A stretch of 64,000 nucleotides of DNA from DASZIT01 sp963709665 (lineage in GTDB: Bacteria; Actinomycetota; Acidimicrobiia; Acidimicrobiales; RAAP-2), in the NCBI GenBank assembly GCA_963709665.1, contig CAVPWU010000003.1, positions 248,001 through 312,000 on the forward strand. The letters are read 5' to 3'. Each line of letters begins with the position of its first letter. The stretch's first letter is position 1. Position numbers and translations under genes: made by a program. Below are positions 1 through 8,226 of the stretch, piece after piece. Below the pieces are notes generated by a model, which searched no databases, had not been told where the DNA came from, and saw nothing but the letters and a program-made list of their open reading frames with translations.

Positions 1-785
1 TCGAGGGCGACCCGCTTCACCGTCGGCGCCGCCTGGGCCAGGATCTGCCGCCCCACCACGGTGGACCCGGTGAAGGACACCATGTCCACCCGGGGGTCGG
101 AGGTGAGCAGCTCGGCCCCTTCGGCCCCCTCCTCCACCACCACGCTCAGGACGCCGGCCGGGAGGCCGGCGGCCTCGGCGGCGGAGCCGAAGGCCAGTGA
201 GGAGAGCGGGGTCAGCGGGCTCGGCCGCAGGATCGCCGAGTTCCCCGCCATCAGGGCGGGGATCAGCTTCTGGAAGGCCATGATGACCGCCCCGTTGTAG
301 GGGGTGATGGCCGTCACCACACCCACCGGCTCGTAGCGCCGGAAGCTGGCGGCCACCCGTCCCCGCACCAGGTCGTCGAGCGGGACGGGATTGGCCTCCT
401 CCTCGGCCAGGGACAGGAAGAGGTCGATGGTGTTCCGGGAGAAGGCCATCCCGGCGGTGTACTGCGCCATCTCGGCGAACATCACCGGCTGCCCGGCTTC
501 GGCCACCATGGTGGCCACCCACGGCTGGTGCACCGACTCGAGGTGGTCGAGGAGGGCGTGGAGCACCGCCGCCCGCTCCCGGGCCGGACGGAGTGCCCAG
601 TCCCCGTCGTCGAAGCTCCGACGGGCCTCGGCCACCGCCCGGTCGACCTCCTTGAGCGGGGTGGCGCCGACCTCGGTCACCACCGACTCGTCCGCCGGGT
701 TCACCACCGCGAAGGTGGTGTCGCCCTCCACCCATCGGCCGCCCACGAAGGAGTCGCGCTCGGTGAGGAGGGCGTCCGCCGTCAC
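1..785 (-). CDS. Aldehyde dehydrogenase, N-terminal half (runs off the left edge)
   Basis: NAD(P)-dependent aldehyde dehydrogenase that would oxidise an aldehyde to a carboxylic acid. Read leftward from a GTG at 785 it begins VTADALLTERDSFVGG and carries N-terminal ALDH landmarks: the FVGGRWVEG opening, the cofactor-site stretch VVTAITPYNGAV, MAGNSAILRPSPLTP and SFTGSTVVGRQIL. About 261 residues are visible; the catalytic Glu and Cys lie beyond the window. The ATG just upstream (813) is followed by a stop, so GTG 785 is the likely start. It is divergent from an acyl-CoA ligase and alcohol dehydrogenase, which suggests one alcohol-to-aldehyde-to-acid-to-CoA route. Family assignment is secure; substrate is unknown. 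Confidence 0.85.
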   Translation of the reverse strand, partial: MTADALLTERDSFVGGRWVEGDTTFAVVNPADESVVTEVGATPLKEVDRAVAEARRSFDDGDWALRPARERAAVLHALLDHLESVHQPWVATMVAEAGQPVMFAEMAQYTAGMAFSRNTIDLFLSLAEEEANPVPLDDLVRGRVAASFRRYEPVGVVTAITPYNGAVIMAFQKLIPALMAGNSAILRPSPLTPLSSLAFGSAAEAAGLPAGVLSVVVEEGAEGAELLTSDPRVDMVSFTGSTVVGRQILAQAAPTVKRVAL

Positions 786-808
786 CGCGCCGGCCGTCCC
801 GGGGGGAA

Positions 809-825
809 GTAGAGCATGGTTCTAC
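809..825. promoter_or_regulatory. Imperfect inverted repeat in the divergent ALDH / acyl-CoA ligase promoter region
   Basis: GTAGAGC-ATG-GTTCTAC, 7-bp arms with one mismatch, between the divergent starts at 785 and 881. The half-sites look like those of TetR-type regulators of lipid genes (TAGAAC / GTTCTA), but the 3-nt centre differs from the classical KstR spacing. Inferred operator; no regulator gene is adjacent. Confidence 0.3.
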
Positions 826-880
826 CATTTCAGAGTACCTAGTTGCAGTCAAGCAGGGGATCGCGGCTACCTTGGCCCTC

Positions 881-2494
881 ATGACGACGTCGGGGTGGAC
901 GCTCCGGGAGGTCCCGGGCGAGGAGCGGTCGAGGTACGTCGCCAACGGCTGGTGGTCCGACGAGACCGTCGGTCAGCTCCTGGCGGCCAAGCTGACCGCC
1001 AACCGGACCCTGCCGTTCGTCATCCACTCCAAGGTCCGGCCGTGGCGCGGCACCTTCGGGGAGGTGCTCGACCTGTCCCGGCGGGTGGCGAGGGGGCTGG
1101 CCGACCGGGGGGTCACGGCGGGGGACGTGGTGTCGTTCCAGACCCCCAACTGGCTGGAGGGCGTGGCCACCTTCTATGCCAGCGCCCTGCTGGGCGCCGT
1201 GGTCGTGCCGATCGTCCACATCTACGGCCGGCACGAGCTCGAGTACATCCTCCGCCAGAGCCGACCGCGGGTGCACGTCACCGCCACCGGCTTCGGACAC
1301 CAGGACTACCTGGCCAACCTGGAGTCGATCGGCGACCTCCCGATGGACATCGTGGTCATCGACGGGGACGGTCGGGCCGGCACCACCCGGTTCGGGGACC
1401 TGGCGGCGTCCGACCCGTTCGGGCCGCCCGCCCACACCGATCCGGGGGCACCCGCGCTGATCGGGTGGACCTCCGGCACCACCGCCAACCCCAAGGGGGT
1501 GATCCACTCCCACCAGACGGTGGGAGCCGAGATCCGCCAGGGGAGGGACTACTCCCCTCCCTACCGGTACCCCTTCCTGATGGCCAACCCGATCAGCCAC
1601 GCCATCGGCATGCAGGGGGCCCTGCTGATGCCCGTCGACCGGGGCTTCGCGGTCCACCTGATGGACGTGTGGGACCCCCGGGAGGTCCTCGACCTCATGC
1701 TGCAGGAGCACCTGTCCGCCGCCGGGGGCGCCCCCTACTTCCTGACCAGTCTCCTCGACCACCCCGACCTCACCGACGAGCACCTCGAGCACCTCGAGTT
1801 CCAGGGGATGGGCGGGGCCCCGGTGCCCCGGGCCCTGGCCGAGCGGGCCACCGAGCTGGGGATCGTCGTCTTCCGCGCCTACGGGTCGACCGAGCACCCC
1901 TCCATCACCGGCTCCAGCTACGCCGATGCCCCCGAGAAGCGCCTCCGGACCGACGGACGACCGCTGCTGGGCGTGGAGGTCCGGCTGGTGGACCCGACCG
2001 GACGGGAGGTCGACCCCGGCGAGCCCGGGGAGATCCTCTCCCGGGGACCGGACCAGTTCCTCGGCTACACCGATGCCGCCCTGACCGCCCGGGCCGTCGA
2101 CGCCGACGGCTGGTACCACACCGGCGACGTGGGGATCAGCGACGAGGACGGGTACATCCTGATCACCGACCGGATCTCCGACGTCATCATCCGGGGCGGC
2201 GAGAACATCAGCGCCGCCGAGATCGAGGAGCTCCTCCTGGTGATGCCCGGGGTGGGCGAGGTGGCGGTGGTGGCCGCCCCCGACGCCCGGACCGGGGAGC
2301 ACGCCACCGCGGTGATCCGGATGCTGGGCGACCAGCCGGCTCCCGAGCTCCGCGAGATCCGCACCCACCTCGAGGAGGCCGGACTGGCCCGGCAGAAGTG
2401 GCCCGAGGAGGTGCTGGAGCTGGACGAGTTCCCCCGCACCGCCTCCGGGAAGGTCCAGAAGAACGTGCTCCGGGAGCGGCTGCGGGCACGGTGA
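881..2494 (+). CDS. Acyl-CoA synthetase / AMP-dependent ligase
   Basis: Activates a carboxylic acid with ATP to the acyl-adenylate and then the CoA thioester (ANL superfamily, FadD or cyclohexanecarboxylate-CoA-ligase-like). The 537-residue protein shows the AMP-binding P-loop WTSGTTANPKG near residue 195, YGSTE near 334, YHTGD near 411, GGENISAAEIEELL near 440, and the C-terminal TASGKVQK lysine near residue 525 used in adenylation. Length is typical. ATG 881 is preferred over an in-frame TTG at 872. It is followed 52 bp downstream by a zinc alcohol dehydrogenase on the same strand and is divergent from an ALDH. The substrate is not predictable; a cyclic or medium-chain acid is plausible. 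Confidence 0.85.
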   Translation: MTTSGWTLREVPGEERSRYVANGWWSDETVGQLLAAKLTANRTLPFVIHSKVRPWRGTFGEVLDLSRRVARGLADRGVTAGDVVSFQTPNWLEGVATFYASALLGAVVVPIVHIYGRHELEYILRQSRPRVHVTATGFGHQDYLANLESIGDLPMDIVVIDGDGRAGTTRFGDLAASDPFGPPAHTDPGAPALIGWTSGTTANPKGVIHSHQTVGAEIRQGRDYSPPYRYPFLMANPISHAIGMQGALLMPVDRGFAVHLMDVWDPREVLDLMLQEHLSAAGGAPYFLTSLLDHPDLTDEHLEHLEFQGMGGAPVPRALAERATELGIVVFRAYGSTEHPSITGSSYADAPEKRLRTDGRPLLGVEVRLVDPTGREVDPGEPGEILSRGPDQFLGYTDAALTARAVDADGWYHTGDVGISDEDGYILITDRISDVIIRGGENISAAEIEELLLVMPGVGEVAVVAAPDARTGEHATAVIRMLGDQPAPELREIRTHLEEAGLARQKWPEEVLELDEFPRTASGKVQKNVLRERLRAR

Positions 2495-2546
2495 GCCCGC
2501 ACCCGCCCGTCGACGACCCGATCCACCCGATCCCGAGGAGACCACC

Positions 2547-3671
2547 GTGCTGACCAGAGCCGCCGTGCTGTTCGAAGCCCCCGGCAGGTGGGAGATCGCC
2601 GAGCTCGAGCTCGAGGGGCCCCGTCAGGACGAGCTCCTGATCAGGATGGCGGCCGCCGGTCTCTGCCACTCCGACGACCACATCCTGCAGGGTGACCTCC
2701 CCGTCCCACCGGGAGCGCTGCCCGTCGCCGGTGGCCACGAGGGTGCCGGGGTGGTCGAGGAGGTCGGGCCGGACACGCCGGGATGGAAGGTGGGTGACCG
2801 GGTGGTGCTCACCTTCCTCCCCATGTGCGGCCTCTGCCGGTGGTGCGCCTCGGGGATGCAGAACCTCTGTGACAACGGACGCAACGTCCTCTCCGGCGTG
2901 CGCCCGGACGGCAGCCGGCGGATGTCACTGAACGGGACGCCCATCGGCCAGGGGGCCGGCGTGGCCACCTTCAGCGAGTGGTCGACGGTGTCGGTCCAGT
3001 CGGCCATCCGAATCCCCGAGGGGATCCCGCTGGACGCGGCCGCCCTGACCAGCTGCGGGGTCGGCACCGGCTGGGGCTCCGCCGTCCGGTCGGCCGACGT
3101 CCGGCCGGGGGACGTGGTCATCGTGATGGGCACCGGCGGGATCGGGATGAACGCCGTCCAGGGGGCCCGGCACGGGGGGGCGTCGGTGGTCATCGCCGTG
3201 GACCCGGTCGAGATGAAGCGCCAGGCCTCCTTCGACTTCGGCGCCACCCACGCCGTCGAGACCATGGAGGAGGCGACGGGCATCGCCCAGAGCTTCACCA
3301 ACGGGCAGGGGGCCGACGCCGCCATCGTCTGCGTGGGGGTCACCACCGGCGAGCACATCGCCCAGGCCGTCGAGTCCATCCGGAAGGCGGGGACCGTGGT
3401 CATGACCGGCCTGCCGCGGGCGGCGGACGACGTGGCCATCCCGATCTCGATCCGGCACCTGGTCCTCTTCCAGAAGCGGCTCCAGGGCTCGCTGTTCGGA
3501 GCCTCCAATCCGTCGAGGGACATCCCGGCCCTGCTGCAGATGTACAGCCGGGGGCAGCTGAAGCTCGACGAGATGATCACCCGGCGCTACCGGCTGGAGG
3601 ACATCAACGACGGCTACGAGGACATGCGCGCCGGCAGGAACCTGCGCGGCATCATCGACTACCGACTCTGA
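2547..3671 (+). CDS. Zinc-dependent alcohol dehydrogenase (MDR family, NDMA-type)
   Basis: Medium-chain dehydrogenase that oxidises an alcohol with a nicotinamide cofactor. In 374 residues it has the catalytic zinc ligand region GLCHSD (Cys40), GHEGAGVVEE (His64), the structural-zinc cysteines 94, 97, 100 and 108 (CGLCRWC...NLC), and the Rossmann turn GTGGIGMNAVQG near residue 197. The overall pattern resembles the mycobacterial NDMA-dependent (tightly bound NAD) alcohol dehydrogenases; that subclass is inferred. A GTG start at 2547 follows the Shine-Dalgarno GAGGAG at 2535-2540. It probably forms an operon with the upstream acyl-CoA ligase. Confidence 0.85.
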   Translation: MLTRAAVLFEAPGRWEIAELELEGPRQDELLIRMAAAGLCHSDDHILQGDLPVPPGALPVAGGHEGAGVVEEVGPDTPGWKVGDRVVLTFLPMCGLCRWCASGMQNLCDNGRNVLSGVRPDGSRRMSLNGTPIGQGAGVATFSEWSTVSVQSAIRIPEGIPLDAAALTSCGVGTGWGSAVRSADVRPGDVVIVMGTGGIGMNAVQGARHGGASVVIAVDPVEMKRQASFDFGATHAVETMEEATGIAQSFTNGQGADAAIVCVGVTTGEHIAQAVESIRKAGTVVMTGLPRAADDVAIPISIRHLVLFQKRLQGSLFGASNPSRDIPALLQMYSRGQLKLDEMITRRYRLEDINDGYEDMRAGRNLRGIIDYRL

Positions 3672-3734
3672 CCCCGACGCCGGCCCCGGGAGCGACCACC
3701 CCGGCCGATCCACCCTCCCCGGGTTGGTCCCCAT

Positions 3735-3749
3735 GGGACTTATGGCCCT
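3735..3749 (+). promoter_or_regulatory. DosR/OsdR-like box upstream of the PEP synthase
   Basis: GGGACTTATGGCCCT lies about 90 bp before the PEP synthase start. It resembles DosR (DevR/OsdR) operators of actinobacteria, whose half-sites are GGGAC and GTCCC/GGCCC around an AT-rich centre. A PPDK-like gene belongs to that hypoxia/dormancy regulon in streptomycetes (recalled). Inferred regulatory site; the regulator is not in this window. Confidence 0.4.
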
Positions 3750-3751
3750 TC

Positions 3752-3770
3752 CCCCCGCCGGCGGCGGGGG
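3752..3770 (+). other. GC-rich hairpin between the alcohol dehydrogenase and PEP synthase
   Basis: CCCCCGCC-GGC-GGCGGGGG, 8-bp arms with a 3-nt loop. There is no T-run, so it is either a weak terminator of the preceding gene or a leader structure for the PEP synthase mRNA. It sits directly after the DosR-like box. Confidence 0.25.
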
Positions 3771-3837
3771 CGACACTGGACGGGGAGGTCGCCCGCGGCT
3801 CGCAGCCCGCCGGGTGGCCACCGCGGAGGAGAAGGCC

Positions 3838-6180
3838 ATGCAATCGGTGATGTGGTTCACAGACCTGTCGGTCGGGGACGTCGACCTGGTGGGCGGCAAG
3901 GGGGCCAACCTGGGCGAGCTGACCGGGGCGGGCCTTCCGGTCCCACCCGGCTTCGTCGTCACCGCCTCCGCCTACCGCGACGCCATCGAGCACAGCGGCA
4001 TCCGCTCCAAGCTGGTGGCGCTGCTCGACCAGATGGACATCGACGATCCGGCCAGCCTGAAGGAGATCGCCGCCGAGGCCCAGAGCCTCGTCGCCGGGAT
4101 GTCCGTGACGCCCGGGCTCCGCACCGCGGTGCTCGACGCCTACCACCGGCTGGGCGACGGGATCCGGGTGGCGGTGCGGTCGTCCGGCACCGGCGAGGAC
4201 ACCTCGGGCACCTCCTTCGCCGGCATGAACGTCACGTACACCAACGTGGCCGGTGACGACGAGCTCCTCCGGCGACTGGTCGACTGCTGGGCCTCCATCT
4301 ACGGGGAGCGGGTCATCGCCTACCGCTCCGTGGAGGAGGTCACCGACGAGCCCACCCTGGCGGTGATCGTCCAGGAGATGGTGCCCTCCGAGCGCTCCGG
4401 GGTGATGTTCACCGCCGACCCGGCCACCAGCGCCACCGACCGGATCGTCATCGAGGCCGCCCTCGGCCAGGGCGAGGTGGTGGTGTCCGGGATGGTGGAG
4501 GTGGACACCTACCAGGTGATGAAGGACGGGCTCCGGCTCCAGAGCGTGCGCGTCGGCCACCAGTCGTTCAAGATCGTCCGCGGCCCCGACGGGGGCGACC
4601 AGGAGGTCCAGCTGTCCGCCGAGGAGGGCGGAGCCCGCGTCCTCTCCGACTCCGAGGTGTTGGAGCTGGCCCGGTTGGGCCTGGCCGTCGAACGGCACTA
4701 CGGCTCGCCGCAGGACACCGAGTGGGCCATGGTGGGCGGCACCGTCTACCTGGTCCAGTCCCGGCCCATCACCACGCTCCGGGACACCGTCCCCGACGGG
4801 CCGGAGGCCACGCCGGGGCCGCAGAAGGTGCTGGTCCAGGGGCTCGCCGCCTCCAAGGGCGTCGTCTCCGGCCGGGTCCGGGTGCTGCTCACCCCCGACG
4901 ACGGTTCGCGCCTGCTCGACGGCGAGGTGCTGGTGGCCCCGATGACCAGCCCCGACTGGGTGCCGACCATCCGGCGTGCCTCCGCCCTGGTCACCGACGG
5001 GGGTGGCATGACCTGCCACACCGCCATCGTCGCCCGTGAGCTCAAGGTGCCCTGCGTGGTCGGGACCCGCACCGCCACCACGGTGCTCCGGGACGGCGAG
5101 GTGGTCACCGTCGACGGCGGCCGGGGGCAGGTGCTCGAAGGCGTGGCGCCGCGGGAGCCGGTCGGCGCCGCCACCCTGGCCTCCCCGGTGGTCGCCGGAC
5201 CCCCGACCGACGGGCTGGCCACCCGGCTCTACGTGAACCTGGCGGTGGCCGAGCACGCCGAGGAGGTGGCCGGCCAGGCGGTCGACGGCGTCGGCCTCCT
5301 CCGGGCCGAGTTCATGGTGGCCGATGCCCTGGGCGGGGTCCACCCGCGCCTCCTCATGCAGCGGGGCCAACAGCAGACGTTCGTCGACGGCATGGCCGAG
5401 TCCCTGCTCCGGATCACCCGGGCCTTCGAGCCCCGGCCCGTGGTCTACCGGAGCATCGACTTCCGCAGCAACGAGTTCCGGGGCCTCGAGGGCGGGGACC
5501 GGTTCGAGCCGCACGAGGACAACCCGATGATCGGCTACCGGGGGTGCTTCCGGTACGTGGACCAGCCCGACCTCTTCCGTCTCGAGCTGGACGTGCTGGC
5601 CCGGGTGGCGGCCGAGACCCCCAACCTGCGGCTCATGATCCCCTTCGTCCGCACCGCATGGGAGCTCGAGCGGTGCCTCGACATCATCGAGGACCACCCG
5701 GGGGCACGCGGGCTGCCGGTCTGGGTGATGGCCGAGGTCCCCTCCGTCGCCTACTGGATCCCCACCTATGCCCGCATGGGGATCGAGGGCGTGTCCATCG
5801 GCAGCAACGACCTCACCCAGCTGACCCTGGGAGTGGACCGCGACTCGGCCGTGCTGGCCGAGCTGTTCGACGAGTCCGACCCCGCGGTGCTGGATGCCAT
5901 CTCCCGGATCGTCCGCGCCTGCCAGGACTCGGGGATCACCTCGTCCCTGTGCGGCCAGGCCCCCTCCAACCGACCCGAGTTCGCCGAGTTCCTGGTGCGG
6001 CTGGGGATCACCTCGGTCTCGGTGAACCCCGACGCCGCCCCCGCCGTGCGGCACTCGATGGCCACCGCCGAGCGGCGCCTGCTGCTGGAGGCCGCCGATC
6101 CCCGCCGGGTCCCGCACCATGCGGCACCGGCGCCCCGTCACCCCCTCGGCCGTCGCACCCCGGCCGACCCGGCGGGTTGA
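3838..6180 (+). CDS. ppsA: Phosphoenolpyruvate synthase / PPDK-family enzyme
   Basis: Makes phosphoenolpyruvate from pyruvate and ATP through a phosphohistidine (gluconeogenesis or anaplerosis). Domains in 780 residues: N-terminal ATP-grasp domain (about 5-325; VGGKGANLGEL, RSSGTGEDTSGTSFAG), swivelling phosphohistidine domain (GGMTCHTAIVARE, His near 394), and the C-terminal PEP/pyruvate TIM barrel with IGSNDLTQLTLGVDRD and the catalytic cysteine in SLCGQAPSN near 705. ATG 3838 is chosen because GGAGGAGAAGG precedes it and upstream in-frame ATGs would put the DosR-like box and hairpin inside the coding region. Rifampin phosphotransferases share the fold, but the TIM barrel identifies a PEP synthase. 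Confidence 0.88.
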   Translation: MQSVMWFTDLSVGDVDLVGGKGANLGELTGAGLPVPPGFVVTASAYRDAIEHSGIRSKLVALLDQMDIDDPASLKEIAAEAQSLVAGMSVTPGLRTAVLDAYHRLGDGIRVAVRSSGTGEDTSGTSFAGMNVTYTNVAGDDELLRRLVDCWASIYGERVIAYRSVEEVTDEPTLAVIVQEMVPSERSGVMFTADPATSATDRIVIEAALGQGEVVVSGMVEVDTYQVMKDGLRLQSVRVGHQSFKIVRGPDGGDQEVQLSAEEGGARVLSDSEVLELARLGLAVERHYGSPQDTEWAMVGGTVYLVQSRPITTLRDTVPDGPEATPGPQKVLVQGLAASKGVVSGRVRVLLTPDDGSRLLDGEVLVAPMTSPDWVPTIRRASALVTDGGGMTCHTAIVARELKVPCVVGTRTATTVLRDGEVVTVDGGRGQVLEGVAPREPVGAATLASPVVAGPPTDGLATRLYVNLAVAEHAEEVAGQAVDGVGLLRAEFMVADALGGVHPRLLMQRGQQQTFVDGMAESLLRITRAFEPRPVVYRSIDFRSNEFRGLEGGDRFEPHEDNPMIGYRGCFRYVDQPDLFRLELDVLARVAAETPNLRLMIPFVRTAWELERCLDIIEDHPGARGLPVWVMAEVPSVAYWIPTYARMGIEGVSIGSNDLTQLTLGVDRDSAVLAELFDESDPAVLDAISRIVRACQDSGITSSLCGQAPSNRPEFAEFLVRLGITSVSVNPDAAPAVRHSMATAERRLLLEAADPRRVPHHAAPAPRHPLGRRTPADPAG

Positions 6181-6261
6181 ACCCGGCACCACTCCCCCGA
6201 TCCTCCGCCCGCTCGCCACCGGGGCGGGACCCACCGCTTCCCACCACCGCCGCCATCGGCC

Positions 6262-6714
6262 CTACTCACCGTCGAGGGCCCCGGGCCACCCGGTGGCGTC
6301 GAACACCGCCACCGGGTCGAGGTAGTCCCTCCACCACGTCACCTTGCCGTCCCGGACGGTGACGATCGACACGAACCGGTTGTCGTACGGACGGCCGGTC
6401 CGGGTCGCCTCGCCGTGAACCTCGTACTCGAGGACCACCACGGATGCCTCGGGATCCCGGTGGACACGGAGATGGTCGGCGCTTCGAATGGTGAAGGAGC
6501 TGGCGTAGTCGGCGTACAGGTCGACGATGTTCTGCCTCCCCTCCACCCGCTCGGGGTAGCCGGGCACGGAGATGACGTACTCGAAGACGACATCGTCAGC
6601 CAGCAGGTCGAAGTAGTCCTCGCCATCGACCAGGCCGGCCAGCCCTTCACGAATGACGTCGAAGAAGGGGCCGTCGGCTCCGAAGTTGGAGCTGCCCTCG
6701 ACATACCGGGTCAC
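6262..6714 (-). CDS. NTF2-like / SnoaL-fold protein
   Basis: Small cone-shaped alpha/beta protein of about 150 residues of the NTF2/SnoaL superfamily, which includes isomerases, dehydratases and polyketide cyclases. Typical features are FFDVIREGLAGLVDG, LLADDVVFEYVISVPG, the central GRQNIVDLYADYA and the C-terminal beta sheet VRDGKVTWWRDYLDPVA. GTG 6714 is chosen because GGGAGG lies just upstream; longer reading frames lack an RBS and begin with low-complexity sequence. It is the last gene of a leftward cluster with an unknown protein and an MDMPI-like protein. Function is not predictable beyond the fold. Confidence 0.65.
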   Translation of the reverse strand: MTRYVEGSSNFGADGPFFDVIREGLAGLVDGEDYFDLLADDVVFEYVISVPGYPERVEGRQNIVDLYADYASSFTIRSADHLRVHRDPEASVVVLEYEVHGEATRTGRPYDNRFVSIVTVRDGKVTWWRDYLDPVAVFDATGWPGALDGE

Positions 6715-6805
6715 CTGCCCTCCCAACGACTCGTGGCGCGGGTGGTGATCGTAGACCCGGTCCCGTACGGGTTCCGTGGCAACGGCACCCGGCGGCGGGC
6801 GGGTC

Positions 6806-7285
6806 CTACCTGGTGCCCTCACCGTGAGCCGTCACGACCTTGGCCAGCTGCCCGTACACCGACCGTGCGGTGGCCGGATCCTCCCGCTCGAGCGCACGCA
6901 GGCGTTCGAGGAAGTCGGCGACCTCCGCTCCGGTCAACTCGTGGTGGCCCGCCGGACGGTGCCGGACGACCACGCCGTCGACGTCGTTGCGCAGTGACCG
7001 GAACCGGTCGAGGGCCCGTCGGTCCGCCGGGAGGAGGTCGTCGAACGTCGAGGCCGAGATGACCACGTTCAACGCATCCATGATGATGCCGAGCTGCTTG
7101 CCGTAGCTGCCCACCGAGGCGAGCACGTCGTTCTCGACCGGCGCATCGCTCGTGTTCGAGTTGATGATGAACTGGGGATTGAAGAAGTCCTTCCACGACG
7201 TGTCCGGGCTGTAGTTCCAGAACCGTAGGAATTGGGAGAACAGCTGGGAGAAGGGATCTTCGGTGGTGGCAGGGCTGGTCGTCAT
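6806..7285 (-). CDS. Conserved-looking hypothetical protein, 159 aa
   Basis: I do not recognise a family. It begins MTTSPATTEDPFSQLFSQFLRF, has an aromatic stretch (FWNYSPDTSWKDFF) and a predominantly helical remainder (ENDVLASVGSYGKQLGIIMDAL; ALDRFRSLRNDVDGVV; FLERLRALERED). No signal peptide or membrane segment is evident. Soluble, amphipathic helical small proteins of this sort include granule-associated phasins, but that comparison is weak and not claimed. The ATG at 7285 has GGGAG 8 nt upstream. It lies between an MDMPI-like gene and an NTF2-like gene on the same strand, so co-transcription is likely. Confidence 0.5.
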   Translation of the reverse strand: MTTSPATTEDPFSQLFSQFLRFWNYSPDTSWKDFFNPQFIINSNTSDAPVENDVLASVGSYGKQLGIIMDALNVVISASTFDDLLPADRRALDRFRSLRNDVDGVVVRHRPAGHHELTGAEVADFLERLRALEREDPATARSVYGQLAKVVTAHGEGTR

Positions 7286-7406
7286 GGGCAGGGCTCCCGT
7301 TCGGGCTCATGGTCGCTACGGAGAGCCTTGCGCTTCGACCGCTTCGCCGCAATGCCCCGTGACCAGGGTGGCCACCCGCCTGGGCACGCAGGTGCCCATG
7401 CCTGGC

Positions 7407-8066
7407 TCAGATGACCGGAAAGATCCCGGCGTCCGCCCGCTCGCCGCGGGCGACGGCCCGGAGCACGGCGAGGTCGCCACTTCGACCTCGGGCGACCTCG
7501 AGCAGGGCGTGGAGTGCAACCCGGACGGCCGTCGGCGGGGCCTCCCAGGACACGTCGACGCTGGAAGCGACGTCGTCGCCGTGGATGACGATCTCCACCA
7601 CCCGGGTCGCCAGCACGTCCTGCAGGTGGGCCGCACAGTTCGGGGCTCGAGCCGCCCCGACCAGCGCCGTCGGCTGCATGTTCTCCAGGTCCACCCGGAG
7701 GTTGTCCAACAGCCGACGGAACGATCCCACCACGACGTCCTGCCCTGCCAGCGCCCGACCCTCGCCGTCCTCGACCACGAAGCGACCGACCGGGTCGTCG
7801 AGGGCATGTCCGGGAGCGGTGGGTGCGTTGTAGAAGTGGGCGATGGGGACGACGTGCCCCTGGCAGGGAGGGCGGTCGATCAGGAGGTCCTCCAGTCGGG
7901 CGGCGATTCGGACGAGGTGACCGCACAGGCCGCCCACCGTGAACCCCTCGACCAGACTGGACTGTCCCCACCGGTCGCCGACGGCAGGCGATCCCATCAG
8001 TGCCACGACGGACTCGGAGGCCTCGAAGAAGGCCTGGAGCTCATCGAAGGCGACGACATTGGTCAC
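7407..8066 (-). CDS. Maleylpyruvate-isomerase-family (MDMPI/DinB-like) protein
   Basis: 219-residue protein with the layout of actinobacterial 'mycothiol-dependent maleylpyruvate isomerase family' proteins: an N-terminal four-helix DinB-like region (FTVGGLCGHLVRIAARLEDLL) with a candidate metal or thiol site histidine, and a C-terminal segment with VLATRVVEIVIHGDDVA. HGDD is characteristic of the family; the histidine probably binds metal. Members act on thiol-linked substrates or are uncharacterised. The start is a GTG at 8066 with only an adjacent AAAGGG, so the start is less certain. It is the first gene of the leftward cluster ending at 6262. Confidence 0.65.
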   Translation of the reverse strand: MTNVVAFDELQAFFEASESVVALMGSPAVGDRWGQSSLVEGFTVGGLCGHLVRIAARLEDLLIDRPPCQGHVVPIAHFYNAPTAPGHALDDPVGRFVVEDGEGRALAGQDVVVGSFRRLLDNLRVDLENMQPTALVGAARAPNCAAHLQDVLATRVVEIVIHGDDVASSVDVSWEAPPTAVRVALHALLEVARGRSGDLAVLRAVARGERADAGIFPVI

Positions 8067-8226
8067 CCTTTGGTTATCGCCCGAATCTGACTCCCGCTTG
8101 AATCGGGGCTCCCCCCGGCCGATCCCGTGAGGTGATCATCCGGCGGGCCGGCGGTCTCCCCGACGGTCGGGCGTGGCTAAAGGGGGCCTCCACTCGTGCC
8201 GACGGGGAGCGTGGGGGTTGGGGGCG

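Noticed and set aside
839..2545. Long antisense reading frame opposite the acyl-CoA ligase
   Set aside because: Compositional shadow of a high-GC gene; repetitive Gly/Asp/His-rich sequence with no family motif, and the + strand gene is unambiguous.
391..2553. 720-codon frame overlapping two oppositely oriented genes
   Set aside because: Crosses the ALDH/ligase promoter and has no domain; both overlapping genes are clearly real.
3652..6234. 860-codon open frame opposite PEP synthase
   Set aside because: Low-complexity His/Gly/Val-rich translation without domains; mirror of strong codon bias in ppsA.
6806..7285. Phasin or PHA-granule protein
   Set aside because: Helical and amphipathic, but lacks a recognisable phasin motif and any PHA synthase neighbour; left as hypothetical.
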